NCBI GenBank assembly: GCA_002256685.1
Contig: NQJH01000026.1
Coordinates: 1 to 11,113 of the forward strand
Source: Methylococcaceae bacterium NSP1-2
GTDB lineage: Bacteria > Pseudomonadota > Gammaproteobacteria > Methylococcales > Methylomonadaceae
DNA length: 11,113 nt
Direction: 5' to 3'
Part shown: positions 5,715 to 11,113 of the stretch, piece after piece
Numbering within the stretch: the stretch's first letter is position 1
Layout: every line of letters begins with the position of its first letter
The notes under the pieces: model-generated
What the model saw: only the letters and a program-made list of their open reading frames with translations
Database searches by the model: none
What the model was told of the DNA's origin: nothing
Translations under genes and position numbers: made by a program

Positions 5715-6533
5715 ATGCAAGGATACACTGAAAAAATGCGCACCCAACTGAGCAATCCTGTTCAGTACCAACTACTGTTAAATGATGACAGCATCGACTT
5801 AAACCCCTACCTAGGCAAAGCGATTACACTGCGCTTTACGGGTAATATCGCTTGTGTGCATTGCCACAAACCGATTAAAAAAACCTTTAATCAAGGTTAT
5901 TGTTATCCCTGTTTTCGCAGCCTAGCCCAATGTGATATGTGCATTATGAAGCCTGAAACCTGTCACTATCACTTAGGCACTTGTCGAGAACCAGAATGGG
6001 GTGAAACTTTCTGTTTTCAACCTCATATTGTTTATCTTGCTAACTCCAGCGGTATTAAAGTCGGCATTACCCGACAAACCCAAATCCCCACTCGTTGGAT
6101 AGACCAAGGCGCGGTGCAAGCTTTACCCATTTTTAAAGTCAGTTCGCGGTATTTGGCAGGTTTGATTGAAGTGGTGTTGGCTAAGCACGTCAGCGATAAA
6201 ACCAGTTGGCAACAAATGCTAAAAAGCCAGCCTCAGCCGATTGATTTAGCCGCCCAACGTGATTCATTACTAGCAGCGTGTGCAACAGAACTGGCGGATA
6301 TTTGCCAAAAATTTCCACCTGCCGCAATAGAATTATTATCTGATGAGCAAGTGGTTAATATACAGTTTCCGATAAACCACTATCCCGACAAATTAAAGTC
6401 ATTCAATTTTGATAAAGACCCCGATGTCTCAGGCGTTTTACAAGGCATCAAAGGGCAATATTTGTTGCTGGATACTGGTGTACTGAATATTCGTAAATTT
6501 ACGGGCTATGAATTGGAATTTATAGAGGCGTAA
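5715..6533 (+). CDS. DUF2797 family protein, zinc-ribbon-like with GIY-YIG-like core
   Basis: This 272-aa protein has no assigned biochemical role. Residues 47-104 are rich in metal ligands: CVHC (47, 50), CYPC (63, 66), CDMC (73, 76), C83, H84, H86, C90, C100 and H104, arranged as probable zinc sites. Residues 105-165 then read HIVYLANSSGIKVGITR, RWIDQGAVQAL and LAGLIEVVL. That is the Y-x-L ... K-x-G-I-T ... R ... E pattern of a GIY-YIG-type fold, which is inference from pattern. C-terminal strands (GIKGQYLLLDTGVLNIRKF) close the domain. The family is widespread in gammaproteobacteria, with this Cys-rich to GLKVGIT layout. ATG 5715 is preferred because GAGGA lies nine bases upstream; ATG 5706 is almost touching that site, and ATG 5736 is another option. 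It is divergent from ppa. Confidence 0.85.
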   Translation: MQGYTEKMRTQLSNPVQYQLLLNDDSIDLNPYLGKAITLRFTGNIACVHCHKPIKKTFNQGYCYPCFRSLAQCDMCIMKPETCHYHLGTCREPEWGETFCFQPHIVYLANSSGIKVGITRQTQIPTRWIDQGAVQALPIFKVSSRYLAGLIEVVLAKHVSDKTSWQQMLKSQPQPIDLAAQRDSLLAACATELADICQKFPPAAIELLSDEQVVNIQFPINHYPDKLKSFNFDKDPDVSGVLQGIKGQYLLLDTGVLNIRKFTGYELEFIEA

Positions 6534-6574
6534 TCATTATTTCACGCAGTAGCGAATTTTTTAATTGCTAGCAA

Positions 6575-6603
6575 CAGTCAGTGAGTTGAATTAAGGGTAC
6601 AAT
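6575..6603 (+). promoter_or_regulatory. Possible promoter of the hemCDXY operon
   Basis: TACAAT (6598-6603) is a fair -10 and stands about 22 bases before the hemC ATG. The hexamer at 17 bases, CAGTCA (6575-6580), matches the -35 consensus at only three positions. This 92-base gap shows no terminator after the DUF2797 gene, so read-through is also possible. Confidence 0.35.
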
Positions 6604-6625
6604 AACCCCATTTTATTTTGAACAA

Positions 6626-7567
6626 ATGAGATTCATTTTGGCTAAAAAAATTATTCGTATCGCAACACGGCAAAGCCCTTTAGCATTGTGGCAAGCCGAA
6701 CATGTTGCCGCACGCTTGGAACAAATCTTTCCGCAGGTAAAAACTGAGCTGGTTAAAATGGTGACACGCGGCGACAAAATTCTCGATGCCCCGTTAGCTA
6801 AAATTGGTGGCAAGGGCTTGTTCGTGAAAGAATTGGAGCAAGGAATGCTGGAAGGTTCGGCGGATATTGCCGTGCATTCTATGAAAGATGTGCCGGTGGA
6901 ATTTCCAGAGGGTTTACATTTAGCGGCAATTTTAACGCGCGAAGACCCCAGTGATGCGTTTGTCTCTAATCAATATGCTTCATTTGCTGATTTGCCCGCG
7001 AATGCCAGAATAGGGACATCGAGTTTACGCCGTCAATGCCAAATTAAAGAGCGTTATCCGAATGCGGAAATTATTTCTTTGCGTGGCAATGTGAACACCC
7101 GTTTAGCTAAGCTGGATGCAGGTGATTATGATGCGATTATTTTGGCTTCCGCAGGCTTAAAAAGATTAGGCATGGCGAATCGCATTACCCAATGTTTGGA
7201 TACGGCGGTGAGTTTGCCTGCCTGTGGACAAGGGGCTATCGGTATAGAATGCCGTGTTGATGATGTTGAAATCAATGAATTATTGACTGCGTTACACGAC
7301 AACAACACAGGTTTATGCGTTAGTGCAGAACGTGCCATGAATGCGCGTTTAAATGGTGGTTGCCAAGTGCCTATTGCGGGTTTTGCTGAGTTACAAAATA
7401 ATCAATTATTTATGCGTGGCTTGGTGGGTAGTCCCGATGGTAGTGTGTTATATCGCAGCGAACGTTCAGGCGCGTTAGATCAGGCGGAAACGCTAGGGCA
7501 ATTAATTGCGGAAGACTTGTTAGCGCAAGGCGCGGATAAGATTTTGCAAGCGTTGATTGCTGAATGA
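6626..7567 (+). CDS. hemC: Porphobilinogen deaminase (hydroxymethylbilane synthase)
   Basis: HemC condenses four porphobilinogen molecules into linear hydroxymethylbilane, using a covalently bound dipyrromethane cofactor. The 313-aa protein matches the family length exactly. It shows IRIATRQSPLALWQAEHV (10-27), the substrate loop KIGGKGLFVKELE, and HSMKDVP with catalytic D88 (E. coli D84). It also shows GTSSLRRQCQ, SLRGNVNTRL, and GGCQVP with cofactor-bearing C246 (E. coli C242). The ATG at 6626 gives the usual length but has a weak ribosome site; a TTG at 6638, preceded by GAG seven bases away, would give MAKKIIRIATRQ and is a credible alternative. It opens the hem operon, and its stop overlaps the hemD start in ATGA. 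Confidence 0.98.
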   Translation: MRFILAKKIIRIATRQSPLALWQAEHVAARLEQIFPQVKTELVKMVTRGDKILDAPLAKIGGKGLFVKELEQGMLEGSADIAVHSMKDVPVEFPEGLHLAAILTREDPSDAFVSNQYASFADLPANARIGTSSLRRQCQIKERYPNAEIISLRGNVNTRLAKLDAGDYDAIILASAGLKRLGMANRITQCLDTAVSLPACGQGAIGIECRVDDVEINELLTALHDNNTGLCVSAERAMNARLNGGCQVPIAGFAELQNNQLFMRGLVGSPDGSVLYRSERSGALDQAETLGQLIAEDLLAQGADKILQALIAE

Positions 7568-8349
7568 CCGACTTAAACGGAGCGCGAGTTTTAGTCACCA
7601 GACCTGCGCATCAGGCTGAAAATCTGTGCCGTTTAATTGAACAGCAAGGTGGAGTAGCGGTACGCTTACCCACACTGGAAATTGTTGAGTGTGATGATTT
7701 ATTCGCGATACAAAAAAACTTAGCGCACTTGGAGTCGTTTCAGTGGCTTATTTTTGTTAGTGTCAATGCGGTAAATTTTGCACTCAAGGCGAATGATGGC
7801 AAAATACCTAGATTCAAAACGCAACCGACTTGTGCCGCAATAGGCAAAGCAACAGCAAACGCTTTAGAAAGGGCAGGGGTGGTGGTCGATTTAACCCCTG
7901 AGCCGCCTTATAATAGTGAGGCATTGCTCGCTATGCCAGAGTTGCAGCACGTTCAAGGACAACGGGTTTTAATCGTGCGTGGTGAAGGCGGACGTGAGGA
8001 GTTAGCAAATACCTTGCAAAGCAGAGGCGCGGATGTCCATTATTTGAATGTCTATAAAAGAATAATGCCTCGCATGAATAATGCCGAGATTATTTTATTG
8101 CTGGAACAAAACCAGCTGGATGTGATTACCGCAACCAGTGGTGAAGTCTTGCAAAACTTATTAATCATGCTGGATGCAACACGTCATCAGCAGTTGTTTA
8201 ACTTACCGCTAGTCGTTGTTAGTGATAGAATTAAACAGATGGCTACCGAGTTGGGATTTAAACGAATTGCCGTGGCGAGTAGCCCTTCAGATGAAGCAAT
8301 TCTTGAAACAGTAAACCAGAGTAACAGGGGAATAGCGTGGCCGAATTGA
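7564..8349 (+). CDS. hemD: Uroporphyrinogen-III synthase
   Basis: HemD cyclises hydroxymethylbilane and inverts ring D to give uroporphyrinogen III, the branch point to heme, siroheme and cobalamin. The 261-aa protein has the two-lobed layout of this poorly conserved family. Lobe 1 starts with RVLVTRPAHQAENLCRLIE and runs to WLIFVSVNAVNF and AAIGKATANALE. The second lobe carries VLIVRGEGGREEL, the YK at 164-165 and ITATSGEVLQNLL, then returns to lobe 1 with LPLVVVSDRI and the EAI region. Length is slightly above the usual 240-255. The start ATG overlaps the hemC stop by four bases, which suggests translational coupling; its 3' end overlaps hemX by 13 bases. Confidence 0.95.
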   Translation: MTDLNGARVLVTRPAHQAENLCRLIEQQGGVAVRLPTLEIVECDDLFAIQKNLAHLESFQWLIFVSVNAVNFALKANDGKIPRFKTQPTCAAIGKATANALERAGVVVDLTPEPPYNSEALLAMPELQHVQGQRVLIVRGEGGREELANTLQSRGADVHYLNVYKRIMPRMNNAEIILLLEQNQLDVITATSGEVLQNLLIMLDATRHQQLFNLPLVVVSDRIKQMATELGFKRIAVASSPSDEAILETVNQSNRGIAWPN

Positions 8350-9530
8350 ACGAGCAACAAACACAAGACCTAGGCGATAACAAAAAAGCCCACAGGTCAC
8401 GGAGTGGATTCTGGTTTGGCATTATTATTCTGCTGGTTGTTATTGGCGTAGCAGGTGTTGGTTTTTATTTCGTGCAAGGCTTGCGTGATAAGCAAAAAGA
8501 TTTGAGTGGCGAAGTTAAAGGTGAGATGTCCAAACAGATGAGCGACTATCAAGCACAGCTCACTGCTATTCAGGCGCAACTCGCTAATGTATCAAAAGAG
8601 CTTGCCAGTAAAGATGAACATTTCAATAAAATCCTCGCTGATTTTTCTCAATTACACCAAGAAAAACTCAATACCACTCAGAAGGAATTGACAGCATCGA
8701 TTCAACAAATACAGCGTCAACTTGGCAAAACGCGCGGCGATTGGTTAATCGCGGATGCTGAATATTTATTAAGCGTCGCTAACGAACGCTTACAGTTAAT
8801 CGGTGATGTGCATACCACAATTGAAGCGTTGGAAGCGGCTGATCAACGTTTAAGAGAAAGTGGTGACACAGGGGTCATTAAAATCCGCGAAAAAATCGCC
8901 GAAGAAATTACGGTAGTTAAAAATATTACAGTCCCTGATATTGTCGGCATGTATGTCGCCATTCAGGCACAACAAGATCACGTCGAGCAATTAACGTTGT
9001 TACTGCCTTTTGCAGGTAAAGCACCCACCCCTGATACAAAAAATCAACCTGAAACAGCGAGTGAAGATCACGGTCTACTCGATGCGATAGGTATCAAGTA
9101 TTCAGAACGGGCGATTGAGACGACATTAAAGCCCGAAGAAGCTAAATTTATTTATGAGCAACTGCGAGTGAAATTAGAAATGGCACAAATCGCACTCGTT
9201 CAGCACAATGAAGCCCTTTTCCAATCGGCATTAGCGGATGCAAAAAAATGGATAGCACAGCATTTTATTAAGAATGATGTGAGTCGCAATTTTATTGAGG
9301 AGCTGGATAAGTTCAGTGCTATTAAAATTCACGGTCAGTTTCCTGATATTAGTTTGTCTTTAAAAATGATCAAAGATATTAGTAAACTGAGAATAGAAGC
9401 CGATAAAGCAACCCTACCCAGCACTGAGCCTGAAACTAAAAAGCCAGTTGAAGAGGTAAAGCCGGTTGACGTTATAAAACCGACCAAAACAGCACCAGCT
9501 ATTGAAGCTGCGCCTGAAAAAAAGCAATAA
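8337..9530 (+). CDS. hemX: HemX, membrane-anchored heme-operon protein
   Basis: This 397-aa protein belongs to the HemX family (PF04375). It was once mislabelled a uroporphyrinogen methyltransferase, but it has none of that enzyme's motifs. Residues 24-47 form one transmembrane helix after a charged N-terminus, the layout of a type II protein whose bulk faces the periplasm. Residues 55-130 are a Gln/Lys/Glu-rich coiled coil. The conserved core follows with GDWLIADAEYLLSVANERLQL, then a helical second half around EAKFIYEQLRVKLEMAQIAL. The last 45 residues are a Pro/Lys/Glu-rich tail. The start is a GTG at 8337 with a strong AGGGG six bases upstream, inside the hemD 3' end. The gene sits directly before hemY, as in E. 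coli. Its precise role, possibly organising heme-pathway enzymes at the membrane, is not established. Confidence 0.93.
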   Translation: MAELNEQQTQDLGDNKKAHRSRSGFWFGIIILLVVIGVAGVGFYFVQGLRDKQKDLSGEVKGEMSKQMSDYQAQLTAIQAQLANVSKELASKDEHFNKILADFSQLHQEKLNTTQKELTASIQQIQRQLGKTRGDWLIADAEYLLSVANERLQLIGDVHTTIEALEAADQRLRESGDTGVIKIREKIAEEITVVKNITVPDIVGMYVAIQAQQDHVEQLTLLLPFAGKAPTPDTKNQPETASEDHGLLDAIGIKYSERAIETTLKPEEAKFIYEQLRVKLEMAQIALVQHNEALFQSALADAKKWIAQHFIKNDVSRNFIEELDKFSAIKIHGQFPDISLSLKMIKDISKLRIEADKATLPSTEPETKKPVEEVKPVDVIKPTKTAPAIEAAPEKKQ

Positions 9531-9539
9531 GTACATATA

Positions 9540-10745
9540 ATGAAAAAACTACTTTATTTTTTAGCTCCTTTTCTTAGCGTTATCGTCATCGCTTTTTTTG
9601 CTTATCAGTGGTTGCAGAGCTTAGATAATCCCGGCTATGTCATTATGGGCATCGGTCATTGGTCTTTAGAAAAGACGCTAGTCGAGTTTATAACCGGTCT
9701 GGCGATTAGTTTTTTTATACTTTATCTCTTTTTTAGATTGCTAGGCTGGTTGTTCAGAATACCCGGTCAATTAAAGCGTCGTGGTATCAATATTAAATTT
9801 AATCGTTCTCAAGAAGCCTTGATTGCTGGCTTAGTGGATTCAGCGGAAGGTAATTTTGAAAGAGCGGAAAACGTATTAATTAAACACGCTCCTCATAGCG
9901 GCGCACCGTTGATTCATTATTTAACCGCTGCAAGAGCTGCGCAATCACGCGGTGCGTTGGATAAAAGAGACCAGTATTTGAAACAAGCGGCGGATCAAGC
10001 ACCTGATTCCAGCGTGGCAGTTGGGTTAACTCAAGCAGAGCTACATTTGTCTGGTAAGGAATTTGATCAAGCTCTAAGTACGCTAACGCAATTACATTCA
10101 ATCGATCCTGCTCATGCGGGCGTTTTAAAATTACTGCACCAAACCTACAAGCATTTAGGCGATTGGGAAGGGATACAAAAACTTATTCCGTCACTACATC
10201 AAAATAAAGTGTTGATGGAAGCCGAAGTAAAACTGCTGGAAGCTGAAGTTTTTATTGAATTATTAAAGCAAGCCGCTGGTCAAGGTGACGTTGAAAAAAT
10301 TGAGTTATTGTGGGTAGAAATTCCTAAGTACATAAAAAATATGCACGGTGTTTTGGCGACTTATTTTACCGTTATGCTTGAAGTTGGCGCGGGTGCAAAA
10401 ATCGAAGATGAATTAACTAAAGCCTTATCAGTAAATTGGGATGAAAACCTGCTCATATTGTTTAGCAATATTCCATCGAACGATGTCGAGAAACAACTTA
10501 AAATGGCTGAATTGTGGCTGCCTTTTCATGCAGATAACGCATTACTGTTAATGGTGTTAGGTAAGCTGAGCGTTAAATGCAACGAGTTTGAAAAAGCCAA
10601 AGCCTATTTAACTCAAAGTATCACTGCCACACCAACGGTTCAAGCGTATCAATTGCTAGGCGATTTGATGCTTGAACAAGGTGATAAAGACAGTGCCAGT
10701 CAATGTTATAAACAGGGTTTAGAGCTACTTCTGGTTGCTGGATAA
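9540..10745 (+). CDS. hemY: HemY, TPR-containing heme-operon membrane protein
   Basis: This 401-aa protein is of the E. coli-type HemY (not the Bacillus protoporphyrinogen oxidase that shares the name). Residues 5-24 and 47-72 form two transmembrane helices, separated by the conserved NPGYVIMGIGHWSLEKTLVEF loop. Basic residues (RIPGQLKRRG) follow, then a tetratricopeptide-repeat array from about residue 90 to the end. Clear repeat units are GLVDSAEGNFERAENVLIKH and VLGKLSVKCNEFEKAKAYL, with a final repeat LLGDLMLEQGDKDSASQCYK. Length equals that of E. coli HemY (about 400). The start lies 9 bases after the hemX stop, with no clear ribosome site, so translation probably depends on coupling to hemX. 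It closes the operon. Its role in tetrapyrrole synthesis is inferred from context. Confidence 0.94.
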   Translation: MKKLLYFLAPFLSVIVIAFFAYQWLQSLDNPGYVIMGIGHWSLEKTLVEFITGLAISFFILYLFFRLLGWLFRIPGQLKRRGINIKFNRSQEALIAGLVDSAEGNFERAENVLIKHAPHSGAPLIHYLTAARAAQSRGALDKRDQYLKQAADQAPDSSVAVGLTQAELHLSGKEFDQALSTLTQLHSIDPAHAGVLKLLHQTYKHLGDWEGIQKLIPSLHQNKVLMEAEVKLLEAEVFIELLKQAAGQGDVEKIELLWVEIPKYIKNMHGVLATYFTVMLEVGAGAKIEDELTKALSVNWDENLLILFSNIPSNDVEKQLKMAELWLPFHADNALLLMVLGKLSVKCNEFEKAKAYLTQSITATPTVQAYQLLGDLMLEQGDKDSASQCYKQGLELLLVAG

Positions 10746-10746
10746 A

Positions 10747-10791
10747 CTTGTAGATACAAGCCCGCATGGAGTGTAACGAAATGTGGGGCTT
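10747..10791. repeat. REP-like palindromic element after hemY
   Basis: Two nested inverted repeats follow the hemY stop. CTTGTA-GA-TACAAG (10747-10760) is perfect. AAGCCC-G-CAT (10758-10767) pairs with ATG-TG-GGGCTT (10781-10791) around a 13-base GGAGTGTAACGAA centre, with one wobble and one bulge. The CCCGCAT ... GTAACGAA ... ATGTGGGG pattern resembles a decayed copy of intergenic REP-type palindromes found in several gammaproteobacteria. It separates two convergent genes and may help end transcription or stabilise the 3' end, though it has no U-tract. Confidence 0.6.
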
Positions 10792-10821
10792 ACTACGCGC
10801 TAGATTATAAAATCACCCCAG

Positions 10822-11113
10822 TCAGTTAGACTTGGCGACTCCAAAATTATATGGACCTGTTGCTTTAACAAAACGACTAAAACGCTCAGTAATCGACAAA
10901 TCAGTTCCCTCGGATTTTTCTTCAAACAATTGTAAAAGCTTAATAAACCAATCAATTAACTCAGCATCAAAAATTGGCTGTTGTGAAAATGGTGGAGTCG
11001 TGTATTTTATAAAACCATCTCTAACATCAGGATGATTTTCTAATAACATGGCACCTACTGCCTGTTCAGACTCACCTGCAAATGTTTGCAAAAAGCTTCC
11101 TACAAAAGTATGT
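10822..11113 (-). CDS. Hypothetical protein, 3' part only
   Basis: The minus-strand frame is open to the window edge, so the gene starts beyond 11113. The stop is a TGA at 10824-10822. A TTG at 11091 is only an internal codon, because the frame continues upstream without a stop (HTFVGSFLQTFAGESEQ). The visible 96 residues are soluble and mixed alpha/beta, with an acidic-aromatic helix (DAELIDWFIKLLQLFEEK) and a basic C-terminus ending FGVAKSN. I do not recognise the family, and no membrane segment or catalytic motif is visible. It is convergent with hemY, separated by the REP-like element. Confidence 0.6.
   Translation of the reverse strand, partial: HTFVGSFLQTFAGESEQAVGAMLLENHPDVRDGFIKYTTPPFSQQPIFDAELIDWFIKLLQLFEEKSEGTDLSITERFSRFVKATGPYNFGVAKSN

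Noticed and set aside
5693..5719. TTGACT with TATGCA as a promoter for the DUF2797 gene.
   Set aside because: The spacing is 15 bases and the -10 would overlap the start codon.
5639..5755. An N-terminal extension of ppa from an upstream ATG (39 extra residues).
   Set aside because: The extension is unlike family I pyrophosphatases, overlaps the divergent DUF2797 gene and runs through the TATAAT promoter.
6565..6574. Perfect palindrome TTGCTAGCAA before hemC.
   Set aside because: It is short, AT-rich in context, and not placed on a clear promoter; chance is likely.
6595..6608. GGGT-N6-ACCC inverted repeat around the possible hemC -10.
   Set aside because: Four-base arms are too short to distinguish from chance.
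10832..11035. Plus-strand frame of 67 codons at the right end.
   Set aside because: It is antisense to the longer minus-strand frame that continues to the window edge.
1..11113. CRISPR arrays, tRNA or rRNA genes.
   Set aside because: No regularly spaced repeats and no cloverleaf or rRNA-like sequence was seen.

Overview
The window looks like chromosomal DNA of a moderately AT-rich gammaproteobacterium. The protein sequences of DnaK, GrpE, HrcA, family I pyrophosphatase and HemC, together with the hemC-hemD-hemX-hemY gene order, are typical of that class. The REP-like repeat and the overall style would fit Thiotrichales- or Methylococcales-like bacteria, but the genus cannot be fixed from this window.

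Bases 1-1248 are an accessory patch. It holds the last 36 codons of an IS110-type transposase, a short open frame with two hydrophobic segments, and what appears to be a decaying two-gene toxin-antitoxin module. The antitoxin is the C-terminal part of a Panacea/SocA-like (DUF4065) domain whose N-terminal half is missing and whose surviving frame is out of register with the only good ribosome binding site and ATG. The second gene encodes a compact, probably PemK/MazF-like partner with no convincing start codon. A bidirectional terminator separates this patch from dnaK.

Bases 1264-5755 hold a protein-quality-control block on the minus strand, in transcription order ppa, hrcA, grpE, dnaK. Two near-ideal sigma-32 heat-shock promoters, each with a 14-base spacer, stand before grpE and before dnaK. 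No CIRCE operator for HrcA was found here. dnaJ, the usual next gene after dnaK, is absent; the terminator and the accessory patch occupy its place.

Bases 5715-6535 encode a DUF2797 protein, divergent from ppa, with a cysteine-rich zinc-binding region followed by a GIY-YIG-like core. Bases 6626-10745 are the tetrapyrrole operon hemC-hemD-hemX-hemY, tightly packed with overlapping or near-overlapping junctions. HemC and HemD make hydroxymethylbilane and then uroporphyrinogen III; HemX and HemY are membrane-anchored partners whose exact role is unsettled.

A REP-like palindromic stretch follows hemY. The window ends in the 3' part of an unrecognised minus-strand gene.
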